A stretch of DNA of 64,000 nt from Psettodes erumei (Eukaryota > Chordata > Actinopteri > Pleuronectiformes > Psettodidae): positions 613,001-677,000 of the forward strand of contig JAFBJZ010000290.1 in the NCBI GenBank assembly GCA_016785225.1, in the 5' to 3' direction. The translations under genes and the position numbers were made by a program. Of this stretch, positions 22,925 to 35,870 are shown one piece after another. Within the stretch, counting starts at the first letter, position 1, and the number at the start of each line of letters is the position of its first letter. The notes under the pieces were generated by a model. That model ran no database searches, was not told where the DNA came from, and worked only from the letters and a program-made list of their open reading frames with translations.

Positions 22925-23810
22925 ATAGACACACTTCAGTAGAAGCATGAAGGTGCCAACCATATAAATAGGACATCCCAGAGCGAGAGAGAGAGGGACT
23001 GACAGAAAGAGAAAGAGAGGGGAAACCAGATTATGAATTCAAAGGGGAGACAGAGAAGGGGTGAGGAAAAAGGATGGGAGGGAAGAGTGGAGTGAAAACT
23101 GCAGAGAAACAAGAGAGGGCGAGAACAGGAGGGGGGCGAGGACAGATAGATATGAAAGGATCAATAAATGGCATAAAGTGTATGTTCATCGATTTACTTA
23201 CATGGAGAGAGTGTGATGGGGTGAGTGGGGGGCGGATTTAAAAAAAAAAGCAGAGACTATACAAAGGAGCAGAAAGAGGGAGAGATACGCAGGACAGTGC
23301 AGAACGTCAGATGACTATGCATGATGCGAGAGGGGTCGCTCGCAGGGACGACCCACACAGAATTATTACCGACTCTCTTCGGCTCCCCTCAGCTCCACAG
23401 AGCATTTTGTCCTCTTTTAGCTCATTAGCAGTTTTCGGTTTCCCAGCCTGCAAACTGGGCTGTTATGTCCTAACGCAGCAGGTAGCTGATTTCAGCAATT
23501 TAAAAAAAAAAAAAAAAAAAAGGAAAAGCTTTTGATAAACCAGCTGTACTCTCTCTGCACAGCACCTACTGCTGTCAGGCAAAACCAGCAACTAGTTGGG
23601 GAGCGCAGTCGAGCAATTAGCCGCTTCCTTACATTAGAAGTGTTGTTTTTGTTACATCCCTGAATTACATTATTAAGTTATGGAAACATTAAATCAAGTT
23701 AGTTTGCTTTGGTTCAATGCTGCACTTCCATGAACTTGGCAACTCTCAAGAGACAGATTTATGAAAAAGGACGGCAAAACAATCTAACCTGTAGAGTGCA
23801 AGCTGTTGTT

Positions 23811-23997
23811 ACTTTAAAGGGGCGGTACGGGATATTTGAAGTGGGGTTGTATGAGGTACCGATGTATACTCAGTTTATCAGCTGCAGCAGACTTGCATCA
23901 TTGCGGAGGGGTACATGTGTGCATTAAGAATATTTTCACCACTTTGTCTTGCACTGTAACCTCTGTAAGAAAATGACCCAAATTATTCCTTTAAGTC
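23811..23997 (+). repeat. Teleost interspersed repeat, copy 1
   Basis: TTTAAAGGGGCGGTACGGGA, then GATATTTGAAGTGGGGTTG, TATGAGGTACC, TCAGTTTATCAGCTGCAGCAG. This is the word order of a common teleost repeat. A second diverged copy is at 61363-61525. Class uncertain. Confidence 0.5.
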
Positions 23998-24257
23998 CCT
24001 TGTATTAAGCTCCAAAAACGTAGATTTTCACTGGTATTTGCATTTAGCCGTATTTTTTTTTTTTTTTTTTTTAAATGCCATCGACAACGCGTCTCTCCTG
24101 ACAACCAGGCCCCGAGTTTAAGTGAAACAGACACCGAGAGACGGAAAACATACGTCAACTCGGGCAGAAACAGACAGACAGAGAGAGAGAGAGAGAGACA
24201 AACAGGTTGGACCGGGGCACGGTGGTGAAGCAGACAGAAAGAGAACGAGTGTGTTTA

Positions 24258-24289
<32 letters not shown>

Positions 24290-26617
24290 GGGAGCGCGAG
24301 AGAGCGACAGAAGTATACTCAAATAGCTGAGGGCAAGGTGACAGAGAGAAAACCGAACGGACAGAGAGGGATAACAAGCTCATACGGGGGGGGGTGTTGT
24401 GTTAGAGTAGAGAAAGAGGAAAAAAAAAAAGGGAAGAGACACAGGGCGGAAGGGGAGAGGGAGAGAGGAAGTTGAGGGAACAAAAACAGTGAGAAAGAGT
24501 GTGTGTGCGTGTGTGTGTGTGTGTGAGCGCGTGGACGGCCGAAGGTGTCAGAGTGTGCTATTTGGCTTAATGATGACCCACTGGGCATGTAGGTCATAAC
24601 GGTTTGTGTCTCCGAGCCGTGACTGTAGGCCCGTGTGCATCCATTAGGGTGAGCGAGCGAGAGCGGGTGCGTGGTTTGTGTGTGCAAACAGAGGCTCACC
24701 AGACACACACACACACACACATATGTAAAGTGGGTCTGTTAGCGTGTGTTTAAGAGTGTGTTTGGTCAGAGGTTGGAGAAGCTGTTTTTCTAGCTGGCAG
24801 GACTGGAAAGATACGCACGCGCGCACACTCCCATGTGCAACCACACGCGCGCTGACGTCCACGCTCGCATCAACAGCTGCCCTTCACGTCATACATGCAA
24901 ACATAATGCACAATGTATGGCACTAAATTATGCACAAATACAGACACACACACACACACACACGTCTCTTTCTTTTTGATCTCTCATGATAACTCACGCA
25001 CACACACATGCACACACACAGGGGGAAGCTATTATGCTCTCAGGCTGGAGTGTTTTGATGGTATAATTGCAGTGACCAGTGAGGAGAAAGAGACAGAGGG
25101 AGGGATGGAAAGAGGGATGGGGATGGAGGGAGAGAAAAAGAGGAGAGTGCTGACACTCTCAGCATGCTAATGTTGCTCTACCCCCCCACCACCACCACCC
25201 CCCTCTGGTTTCACCCCCCCATCTCTTTGTCTCTTCATCTTCCTCTCTATCTCACATCCTCTGCATTTCACAGGTGCGGCACTAGAAAGAGAGATGGATA
25301 GAAAAGCTGGAGAGGTGGAGAGAAGAGAGGAAAAGAGGGATATGTAACAGGATGGAGCAATGTTATCTCTCGCTTTCTCTGCCATCCCTCCATCCTCTTC
25401 AAGCTTCGCACAATGCTCAAAACAAAGCGTGCAAAAAAAGAGGTACGGGGGCATGAAAATAGAGGAAGAGGGAGGGTCTGTTGTTTCCATCCCCTTTAAC
25501 AATGGATGGATGATCTCTGCTTATCCTCTAATCACATCCCTCCTTTTTTCCTCTCCTCCATCCTCTCTGTTATCTCGCGCTCCCCGCAACCCCTCTTTTT
25601 CTCATTTGGTAGCCTTTTCCTCTTGCCGGCCTCCCTTTTTTTTTTTTTTGTCGCCTCTCCATCTGTTTGCCCTTCCAGTCCTGCCTCCATCCCTCTCTCC
25701 TCTCCAGAGAAGGGATTCTGCTGTATGGCGCTGATCTCTCTCCTCTTTTCCCTCTCTTTTGCAACCCACGTCCCCCCTCATTTCTCTCTGTCTCCCGATC
25801 AACCCCGCTCCTTTTTTGTTTCGCCGAAACCACAGAACTTTACTGTTAGAAGTGAGATTAGTCTGATCTTTAAAACAAAACAGGTGCACTGAAACCTCTT
25901 AAAAGGAAATCATTTTGTTCCCCCTCTCTGCGGTTGAATCATTATGAATACAAAACATGTTTATCGGCACAAAATGGTTGAGTACCAGGAATACTGCGTT
26001 CGTAACAGATGTTATCACATTATTACCGAGTTTTTATTTTTAACAAAGTGAGTTATGGGTGATATGTACATCGACTCTTTAACTGTTTGTTTTTACAGAC
26101 ATTCAAGCTGTTTTTCCATCTAAGTACTGTGGCTGAAGACAGAAGAGCTCATCCGCAGTCCAGGTTCTAGTCCCCTTAACAGTCCATGAGCTTAATAATA
26201 GCCAACAGCGCCTCTTAGAGGTACAGCTCCGCTACTGAAAAACCTGTCTCCCTGCAGAACACCTCAAGATCTGCTCAGTTCCGCTGAGTAGCAACTGTGT
26301 AGTCAGCCGCTTGATTGGAAATGCTAATGACTACAGTACAAACCAATGTGCGCGCTGAATGGTTTCAGATCAGTTGTTTTTACAGCTGACACCTCAGGTA
26401 GCCGAAATATACCTGACATTCTGGGTTCAACGGCACAATGGTATGTTATTATATTATAATGATTCTGACTGTAGGCTGACCTCTGACTGGGTTAGACATC
26501 CCAAAATATCCCTGCCCGCTGAAAGTTATATTGACCATCCCATCATTACGTCATGCTACAGTCTGACCCAGCAGCAAACCAACTGCAGACATGATACTGG
26601 CATCAGTCGAAATCATA

Positions 26618-26623
26618 TTTATT
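26618..26623 (-). terminator. snx15 polyadenylation signal
   Basis: AATAAA on the minus strand, about 300 bases past the snx15 stop. Confidence 0.45.
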
Positions 26624-26918
26624 AACAAAACATTTTCTGTGCAAAATGCAAATCACTTAACGTACAGACGCATTACTGTATTCAACAAGAGGACATTGTA
26701 AAAGGAAAGTGAGAATTCAACGAGGGAACGAGATGAAGGATTATTTAACCATTAATCCATTAAATTACTTTCAATTTCCAGACATTCACTAAACAAAGGC
26801 AGCTAAAGAAACAGTCTGCAGTGTCGTATGTAGCTCAGGAATCCATACAAGTGTGTGTGTGTGTGTGTGTGTGGTACTGTATGTCACAACCCTGAGTTTC
26901 ATCTTTGATCTGTCTTCA

Positions 26919-29900
26919 TTAGTAGGCATAGTGTACATATGAAGAGGTCTGCGCGCGTCTATGGGTCCTGTGTGTGTGTGTGTGTGTGCGCGGGTGAGGG
27001 TGCCTGTCGACCAACATCTCAGTGTGTTTCAGATACTGGGCGGTCCTTCTCATCACGGACTCCCTGCGCACTGGATCTGGGTCTCCTGGACAGACAGACA
27101 CATAGACAGGAGGACAAGGGGAATTACTATATTGTCAATTCAATTTAATCATTCCCAGTGCATTTATTTTCACCTGAGCAATGCTACTGATGACTGTGAT
27201 TAGCTTTTCAGAAAGCAAAAAATCAACTGGCAGCGGTGGGATTCGAACCCACGCCCCCGAAGAGACTGGAGCCTTAATCCAGCGCCTTAGACCGCTCGGC
27301 CACGCTACCTCATGCAAAGCAGTGAGCGACACGAAGATGAGACAGCAGGCGGACCTAATGAGTCATCCATTAGTCACGCAGCAGATTTACGACGCGCAGT
27401 TGACCCCTGCTGAAGTGGGACAGTAAACACCAGAACAAAATAGCCATGTTGATCTTACCATGAGGTCACATGCTGACACGTGCCACATTTGTGTTGGTGT
27501 GCTCCGTCCATTGGATCAGCTGTGCGCAATGCATTTGCACGAGTGGTAGCGTGTGCATGGCGTGTCAGGAGTTGAGACACCGTGTGCGTGCTCTGTCACC
27601 GCAGCAACAAGACCGGTGCATGATTCAGGCAGTAATGGACATGACAGAGTGCATTCAGGTAAAAGGCCTTATGCAACTGAGTGGGTGTGCTGGACAACAC
27701 GGGAGGTGCTGAAGTGTCACATCAAAATTTGGCAGGTGTGCAATACAGCACACTTTTTATTGATCAATTAATTAGTTTATGTGTATGTGTTTCATGGATC
27801 GGTGTGCTGGGAACATACATTACTGTATTACCCCCCCCTTTTTCCACCAGCCCACCCCTCATCGTCTCACCCTGTACTCCGGTGATCAATATATCCACCG
27901 CCATCCTGTATCCACGAATAGCAGCGCTAAATTCTCCCTCCTTCTCCCTATCCACGGCAGCTGTCAGCTCGGTGGCCGCTTGGTTCAGATAACCCACGTC
28001 CCCTCCGTCCAGACTGGTTGGCGGCAGTGAGAACAGTTCTGAGTGGTCACCGGTGGAACTGGATCTACCTGGAAAAAGAAAGGAGAAGAAATGAAGACAC
28101 TGGAAATGCCTTCCCAAGGCTGCGTTGGGTAATTATTTTTTTTGTTCTATAGTTCGAAACTATATTGAGGTATACTGTATATACCGTATAAATCATCTCA
28201 ATTTGTTAGTATAGGAGTTGTAAAAAGAAAAACTCTGGCAGCGGTGGGATTCGAACCCACGCCCCCGAAGAGACTGGAGCCTTAATCCAGCGCCTTAGAC
28301 CGCTCGGCCACGCTACCTCACAAGAGACACCCTGTACACAGTTCGGTGACCAATTTTAGTGTTTTGCATTGGACCTGACAGCAATTTTCTTTACTATTTC
28401 AAACACTTGTTTTTAATCACATTTCTGGGAACTTTAGCAGGAAGGCCTCTAAACAAATAGTCAGCATGTGACATTTTTACTTTACTTTACTAAAAAAAAC
28501 AAATCACAATTAATAATAATATCATTTGCACAAGACCTACTCTTTTCAGGAAAACATATTCATTCACATTTATTTTCACCTTCTTTATAGCAGGGATCAA
28601 AGACAGCCAAGTCATTGTCGGACAGTGGAGGTGGACATTCTTCCTTTGGAGATGGGACTTGCTCTTCTGCCACAGAGTCAAACAGCGAATCAAACTCTTC
28701 CTGGGACTCCCGCGACTGGTGGTTTCTGGCTGGGGACGGGTCCGGGGATGAGACTGGAGGTGGAAACGTGGACCCAAAGGTGAGACGAAGGATGAGAATG
28801 AACCGAGAGCGAAAGAAAAGGAGAGTGCAGTCGTAGGTTCATTCTTTTTTCCCCCTCTGTGTACCTCCGTCGTCCAGCTCTGCATCACTGAGCTCCTCTC
28901 TTTCTTCTTCTCTCGGAGAGCCTCCCATCTCGCTGTAGGCCTCCGCCGCCACCTCAGGTTCTCCCACTTCCAAGCCCAGGTTGGTGCCCAGGTCCTGGGG
29001 TAAGGTGGGAGCCTCCCGCCCCTCCTCCTCCTCAGCGGGCTCACAGTCTGACGCCCTCCTCTTGGGGAGGGGGATGAGAGGGGGAGGCAGAGACCCGGCG
29101 GAGGACAGGGGGGTTGGATCGAGAGGCCTCGTGACCTCACCGCTCTGAGAGGGAGAGGTAGGTGAAAAGCAGGAAGAGAAGACAAAGCTAGGAGCCCAAT
29201 ATCATTACAGCTTTTGCGTTAGCATGTTTTTGTGTGCACATATCCATAGTGTTGCTTTCACTTCCTGCGTGTGTGTGTGTGTGTGAGAGCGTGCGCCTTA
29301 CTCTGAAGAAATCCTTGAGTTGCGGGCTGTTGTAAAGCGCAGGTATGCTGGTCGTAAACAAAAGCATGGCTTCTGCTGCCTTCCTCCTCTCCTCGATCAC
29401 AGCCTCATCAAACCTTCCTAAAACAGACGTACAAACATGTTAAGAAAACAAAACCAAATTAAAGGAACCAACAGCACGAATGGCAGCCGGACTGTTAAAG
29501 CTGCCATTTGTGGAAACTTTCAGGTGCGTTTGTTCAAGTCATTTGTCATTTTTCAAGACCGCCGCTTACCTTTGTGTATTCAATTTATGCAGCAAAGCAG
29601 TAACTATATGTTGCTTCAAAAGCTCAGTGTAAAAACTGATGGTTCATTATTATAAATGTGACATCTATGTTGCTCTCTTTGCAGTTGTTCATCTCTGACC
29701 ACTTTCATCACAGACAGAGGGGAAATGTCACAGGAACTGTTAAAAAATGCTTAAAACAGCCAAACTGGAACAAGTATCCTCGCCAGAAATGACTGAAAGA
29801 CGGTCAAAAGGTCAAGATGCAACCAGCAGCCTCTAACATGATAACTGAGCTGAATTCACATCTGTCACTGTAAAAACCTCTGTATTTCCTTATGACTCAT

Positions 29901-30737
29901 GTCTGTCATTTTGTGATCTTAGCGCTCAGTGGGAGTGCAGGAATTGGGCCTCTCGGCAATTTCTTTGAAAACAATTTTTACCAAAAACTTGTGCGCGGGG
30001 AAAAGGTGGAAACTCCTCCTGTCTTCTGAACAGGTTCCTGTGCGTGTACGCCAACTCCCCGTGGAGCTTCTTCAGCTCGGAGAACCTCCTCCACACCACC
30101 ACCTCCTTCACATCCTCGGGGTGACGCTTGGAGACAAACTGCAAGGACACAGAGGAGGGAGGGACGGACAGCCAAGGTGAGCGCAGGTACGCGAGGGCTC
30201 AGGTGTTTTCAGGACTGGAAGGGATGGAGGCTTGAAATCGGAGATATGATCTCATTTGATCGTGTACGCGTGGTTGTCCGGACCACGGGGCGTCAGCGTG
30301 GTCATGAGGGCGCCGCATCACATGCTCCCTCTGCTGTGCTTGAGCGCTCGCTGTGCAGCCGTCGCCTCACACACAAGGCCCGTTGTGTATTCACGTGTCT
30401 CTTTGTGTGTGTGTGTGTGTGTGTGTGTGTTTGTGTTTATGACGAGTACTGATAACATAAAGTCGGTTCTCTTTGATTGGTGTAAGTGACCAACGAGTAG
30501 AGTACGACATACGAAAAAAAAATCGCGACCGTAAAATTAAGTTTTACGTTAGGAGACACAACAAAACACGTCGGCCGTCATTAATAACATAATAGCGTTT
30601 TGTCGGTTGTCGTAGAGAGACAAAGAGTATAAACCAACCCTTGCTGTCACTTTGTACTCCGTGTGTCCCTTCTCGTGAGTGCGTGGGTCGGTCACGGTGA
30701 AGAACCGGTAATATTCCTCTTTGGTTTTGCGCGACAT
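26919..30737 (-). CDS. snx15: SNX15, sorting nexin with PX and MIT domains (7 exons)
   Basis: Exons in transcript order: 30639-30737, 29982-30138, 29302-29417, 28865-29144, 28580-28753, 27871-28068, 26919-27085. They join in phase to 397 codons (396 aa; human 342 aa). The start MSRKTKEEYYRFFTVTDPRT matches the family start. The PX domain covers about residues 1-125, with the phosphoinositide-binding RRFSELKKLHGEL motif and YTHRNLFRRQEEFPPFPRA. The middle is acidic and proline-rich. EEFDSLFDSV and DNDLAVFDPCYKEG are conserved pieces. The MIT domain begins near YLNQAATELTAAVDREKEGE and continues through GYRMAVDILITGVQG to QYLKHTEMLV. The protein is known for endosomal trafficking. The last residues are encoded by a CA microsatellite. 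Two tRNA-Leu genes sit in introns 5 and 6. Confidence 0.92.
27228..27309 (-). tRNA. tRNA-Leu (anticodon AAG), copy 1
   Basis: An 82-nt cloverleaf read on the minus strand: acceptor GGTAGCG with CGCTGCC and discriminator A, A box GTGGCCGAGCGGTCTAAGG, anticodon loop TTAAGGC (AAG), long variable arm, B box GGGTTCGAATCCC. A TTTTTT terminator lies immediately downstream (27217-27222 on the plus strand as A's). It is inside snx15 intron 6, same strand as the host. Confidence 0.96.
28236..28317 (-). tRNA. tRNA-Leu (anticodon AAG), copy 2
   Basis: Identical over all 82 bases to the copy at 27228-27309, with its own T-run terminator (28228-28232). Identity extends by two bases on the 3' side and four on the 5' side and then stops. 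It lies in snx15 intron 5, host-sense. Confidence 0.96.
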
Positions 30738-31605
30738 GTCCGTTGTTGGCTGACAACAGGCGGGGGGGAAACGGTGCGTTTCAGCGGCACGAACCGGAGC
30801 TGTCAAAGCGCCGCGGCGTCTCTGTTATGATTCTTCTGTCCCTCCTCTCCGCTCACTTCCTGATTAGTGACGTGTACGAATGCGTGATGACGTTTGGTAG
30901 ATGCGTCGGATTCAACGTCAAAATGTTCATGTTTTATAAGTTTTTTGTCTCTGTAGTAACACAAATACATTTTAATATTTTTTTTTTCTGAACCTTTTCT
31001 TGTATACTCTGATGTTGTGATATTATTCACTAATATTCCCTTTTAACTTATTTACCCGTAATTAATGCATTTGTAATGTGTATCATAAAAGTGAAATTTA
31101 ATATTACAGTTTTATTATATTATAAATTAATATGTGTCATGATTACTGTAAGCAGTATAGTCTCTGTAATGAACATTGGAATACTCCAGGGGGCGCTAAA
31201 GACCCATGTAAATGAAAACCCAGTTAAGAATCCTGAAATGAATGTGGGACTCCTAAATGACGAAGCAAAAACCAGTTTCATGAATTTTGTATTGATTGTA
31301 GCTTTTAATTATAACTAATATGAAACTGTAGTCCCAGTTCTTGCAGGTAAGACAACAAGTCTGTCTGTATCTCTGTGTCAAAGATGCTAAAATAAGAAAA
31401 GCACATAAAAGTCTGGGGACATACCCTGTTTGAGACAATACATCAAGGAGAGAAACAACAAACGTGTCTGTAATGCTGCGGAAGTTCCCGCTGTGCATAC
31501 ATAATCCTTTCCTCCACTCCCCCAAGCTCTGTAATATCATTATTTTGAGATCAAAGACCTTGCAATATTAATTTGACTTTATTCTCTTTTATTTATGTTT
31601 TACAG
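30738..31605. other. snx15 5' flank and spacer
   Basis: Moderately CpG-rich to about 30920, as expected for the snx15 promoter and 5' UTR, then AT-rich. No exon is supported before 31606. Confidence 0.4.
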
Positions 31606-33886
31606 ACTCAGAGTCCTTGGAAAAGCCGAATTATACAGAGGGAATGGTGTCAAGGTTTTTTACCAAGCAGCCAAATCCTCATCAACGCCTCGAGCGGGAG
31701 GTAGGTAGGCTGTGAGTTTACATTCACACGGCTGCCGCTCAAAGGTCAGTGTTCATCTTCACTGTCGTCTCTGCTAATTGCTTGTTAAATTGAAGGGTTT
31801 CTGGGCCCAGTGCGCTTCACTGCTCTCCTGAAGGAGAAGGCAGACTGTACCGAATCTTCAAACCGGACTGTTTGAAATTCTTCTCACAGAAAGGCGCATT
31901 CTTACACAACGTACAGCCGCTGTTTGTTGAAGACAGAGAGAGGTGGTGGCAGGAGGAGAGAAAGAGGGCTGAGAGGAGGGAACAGGGTTCAGAGAGTGAA
32001 AAGGGGGGGGAGAAAAAAATGAAGTAACAAAAGAGCGAGCCAGTCTAGACGACGGAGAGGGGGGGCAGAGATTTCAACTGCTTTATTATCTACATACTGT
32101 ATATCAGCATTATGCGTTACTGCTGAAGTTTGCCCCGCATATAGTTTAGCATTCAGGGTGTCAAGCTCCCTTACAGTGCATATTTTAGATGTATTGCTGT
32201 GGTGAATGTCCCCACGTGATTATTTAATCAGCTTCTGCCTTTGTCCGTGTTAGCTCTCCATTCATGCCCGGTGTAAAGAGCTGGAGAGGAAGGTTTTCCC
32301 CTGGTTAACAGCCTCCTCTTTGTCCGTGAGAGCAAACTAGGCCATCCAAAGAGAAAGAGGGGAACAAAAAAGAACCGGGGGAAATATATTACAGAGAGAA
32401 AGAGAGGTGGAAGAGGAGAGAGAAAAAGTTATTTAGATGTACAGTCAGCAGGGCTCGGGGTGTGTCAGTTCAGATATGACTGCTATACTTGGATCAATCC
32501 CAGTGGGTTAATGTACACCTCCATTATACCAGTGTTATATGTCTGAGAAAGGAAATATTAAGCAATAACATTACACAACAAGACAAAGTCCCTATGAAGT
32601 GCAACGTATTTTATTGAATGCGTGTCCCTTGCTTAAAGTTACGAGTTTCAACTTTCTTTACAAATTCTTTTTGAAATATCTTTGCACCCGAGTATTCTCT
32701 TTCCTGACATATTAACGCTGTACGCAGGCCATCGCATATGTTCCCGCTGACTGGGAATGGTGTTGAAAAAGCTGATCAAATCAGTCCATGAACACAGGAC
32801 CACATATTGTTTCTTAGTTCGCGGTAAAGGAAAAGCCTCCTTTTCCCAGAATTACCCAGTGAGAACCGTACGTGTGCGCGCCGCAGGGAAACAATGAGAT
32901 GAAAGTATGAGCCCTCCTCAGCCCGACCGGTCTGAACTGGTCTCAGTGCGCTTTGCTGCTGCAGCTTTTTTTTTTTTCGCGTTCGCGCCGTCTTGCAAAA
33001 TAAACTTTCTCAGAGGGATCAGACGAGGATTTTTTAAGCGAGGCCCCGTGTGTGTATGTGTGTTCTCGGTGCAACATAAAGTTATGTATTAAGTAATGAT
33101 CTGTGCAATAAGATTGCTGATGAGGGAATCAATACATTATATATGTTGTTTTCTCTTTCTTTTTGTAGGTGGGCATACAGCATGTTGGTGTAATAATATG
33201 TTGATGTTTCCTGTACAGTGTTGTGCCCCTGAGTCACCAGTATTATGTAAAGTGCAGCGCCTCGGAGTAAACAGGCAAAACTATGCAGCAGCTTTGCCTC
33301 CCAGTTCTCTCTCTCCCCGTGTGAGTGTGTGCATAGGCTCTCCGATGGATTTACTGGGTGCCCCCCACCCCTCACAAAAGGCATAAAGAAAGGGAGGGGC
33401 TTGTTAAACCACTGTCCTCCACGAACTTGTCATCTCTCTTCTGATTGGCTGTGGCCATGTTCCCAGTTCGCAGGACACGTGAATCAAATCACGTGAGGCA
33501 GGAAAAGTTTGAAGTGCCGCTCGGATGTCGGCGTTTCCGCCAAGTTCAGGTCGATAGGTCGTCAGGGAACATGCGGGCATGCTTCGGGAGAGACGCGGTC
33601 TTTCGCCCAGTGTTTCCGTCACAAATTCTGTTCCAGACTTTGCTACACCCTCCACCCAAAAACATGTTTACACACTCATGCCCCCTCCTCTCTTTCTGTC
33701 TGCCCTTTCCCCTGTTTATTTTTGCACCTCCTCCTTTTTTGGCCACTCCTCCTTGCACTTCTTTCCTCATCCAACTACTCATCTGTCTCTTCCTCTTTCC
33801 CTGTTTTTTGTTTTTTTTCTTCTTCTTCTTCCCAGATCTCGAGAGCAACGTCTCGCCAAGGCTGCTGAATCCATGAAAACAGAAAA
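31606..33886 (+). CDS. Two exon-like segments of an unidentified gene
   Basis: Segment 1 (31606-31700) has a pyrimidine tract with TTTTACAG and a donor GAG|GTAGGT, and is open in one frame: KPNYTEGMVSRFF, then TKQPNPHQRLERE. Segment 2 (33836-33886) follows an excellent tract (CTTCTTCTTCTTCCCAG), ends AA|GTGAGG, and is open as SREQRLAKAAESMKTEK. The phases (ends 0, then starts 2) do not join directly, so at least one more exon would be needed, or the two are unrelated. I recognise neither. The spacer between them has no other convincing exon. Confidence 0.28.
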
Positions 33887-35689
33887 GTGAGGACGGTCCC
33901 TTCACTCTTTCCCTCCTTACCCTTTCTGGATCAACAGCGCGGCGCGTTTCTCTCCAGCTGCTGAGCAAACACACGATCGACAGGCCGAGAATAGATGAAT
34001 AAAAACAGAACCAGATGGCGTGTGTTTGACTAGCAAAGGGATGGAGATAGCATCTGAAGCACGATTGTGACCGTTGAGCTTGTTTTGCTGACACGGACGT
34101 CTCAACTGTAACACGTTCAGACAGCCAAAATGTTCCGCTTGTGAAATTCTGAAGCGTTGCCAGTAGCATCATGTTGCTACGCTTCCCGAAAAGCTTGCAC
34201 AGTGGTAGAAGTTAACACTGCTTGAGTTCAAGGTGAGGTAGATGTAGCGTAGAAATCAATATAGAGCCCAATAAACCCAGCTGGTCCCGGGAGCGACTGT
34301 CTGATGCTTGCTGTGCACTTTTTTTTATTGCCCCCTCCCCGAGTGCGGCCTCTCGCACAGGTGTCCACTTCTTATCACATTAGACACCGTTATTTTTTAT
34401 TTTCTCTTGCTTTTATTCCCCTTAAAATCCCTTTACCTCCGACAACGACCCCCCGATGATCCTCATCCACTTAGATTATCGTCGGTGTCTTCCTTGAAGT
34501 TGGCAGGCGGATGGAAATCACAGAGGCACGTTTATTTGAGGTCACATGTACGCACACGCGATTGCATTTGATTTATTTCTCGGGCCGCACACTGCCCCCC
34601 TCGGTGAGACCAACGCCAACATCCGCCCACTCGCCACCGTAATAATTATAAAAACATATCTACTGCAGCACATCGTGTATGGTGTACAAGCGCAGCCTCT
34701 TCCTAGAACTCTGTGCCCTGAGTGTAACTCAATGAAGGTCAACAACAGCTGGGGGAGGATTCAGAGCACAGGCTGGAGCAGGGGGACGCCGCTTGTTCAG
34801 ATTAGCCGCTCGCAAAAGTGCTGTTCACTCTGATTTGACGTAGACCACGGTAAACATTCTCGCATTAATAGCACGAAACCACGATTGTCAACAGTGATTC
34901 TCATCTTGCACGTAGACAGGGAACAGCGGCAATGTCAACAACAACAGCCTGACATTTTGAAGCAGGGTTCGACAAGTTATTTTTATACCCTCCCAGAAAT
35001 GATGTGGGCTGTAGGTGTACTGTAGATTTGAGTCTTTCTTTTTTTAAAACAAACAAACAAACAAAAAACAAAAAAAACCTCTGCAGTTTATTATGATAAT
35101 AAAAGTCTTTTAGGAGACAGATTGTCCAATGCATTGATCTTTGCCTTCCACTATTAAAACTTTACACATGTACACGTGTGTAACAATTAGGAAGACGCGC
35201 GGTTCATTCATTTGCTTCCTGTAACACTGCTGCCGAGCTGCGGAAGAATGTGATCGGGTCGGAGTGAATGAAACGATCATTGGCTGTTTGGTTTGTCAGT
35301 CGTCGACGACGGGAGGAATGTGGAGGAAGTGGGACGTTAAATAAGATTAGTGAAGAACGGAGTGGCTGCTGATCAAAAGACGAGGCGTCTCAGCGGGAGG
35401 CAGGTAGTAGGTGTAATCAATCATGTCAGGCGGTCAGGAAACTGATTGCATTAATGTTCGTTTGATAGACCTCGTTAGCGTAACACCTTTGATGAAACAT
35501 GAGTGTGGTTTCTGAAACTGTGTGGAGACAGACTCAGTAACCATGAGCATGGATTGCACAGAAACCGCCTGACTGATCGATAAGCACACGTATAGATTGG
35601 GAATCCGATGACCCGAATTTGTGGTATTTAAATACTATTACGCAAGAGCACGGGCCGTCGTTTATTTTCTTTCTGTCTGTTTGTTTGTG
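33887..35689. other. Spacer upstream of slc3a2
   Basis: No supported exon. Contains short low-complexity stretches (CAAA repeats at 35049-35078). Confidence 0.4.
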
Positions 35690-35870
35690 TGTTTGTTCAG
35701 CTGAGAGAGGGAGACACTGAGAGGATTACGCAGTCCGCGGGGGGCGGAGACACCGGAGCAGCTACTACAAATACAAGCCGAGTCTCCCCGGTAATAAGAT
35801 TACCAGAGACCCAAGGAGTAGACGACTGGGGAAGAAAAGAGAAAAGCGGTTGTGTTTTTTTTTAAAAAAG
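35690..35870 (+). promoter_or_regulatory. Putative slc3a2 promoter region and noncoding first exon
   Basis: A donor (AAAAAAG|GTAACC at 35871) lies upstream of the acceptor at 36627-36628 (CTCCAG) that opens the first coding exon. The sequence from 35700 to 36200 is enriched in CpG. Exact transcription start is not readable. Confidence 0.3.

Larger units (their letters stand above)
21540..26610. other. Gene-poor microsatellite-rich spacer
   Basis: About 5 kb with no supported exon. It contains a G-run (22428-22448), CT arrays (22870-22923), GA arrays (24180-24196 and 24267-24288), GT/CA arrays (22660-22678, 24500-24525, 24703-24722, 24945-24962), poly-A (23502-23521) and poly-T (24052-24072). 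Long reading frames between 25.2 and 25.9 kb are products of purine/pyrimidine strand bias. Confidence 0.5.

Noticed and set aside
25360..25892. Overlapping long frames on both strands
   Set aside because: Product of CT/GA strand bias that removes stop codons.
33546..34172. 208-codon minus frame
   Set aside because: Crosses a pyrimidine tract (poly-Lys in this frame) and has no similarity I recognise; likely shadow.
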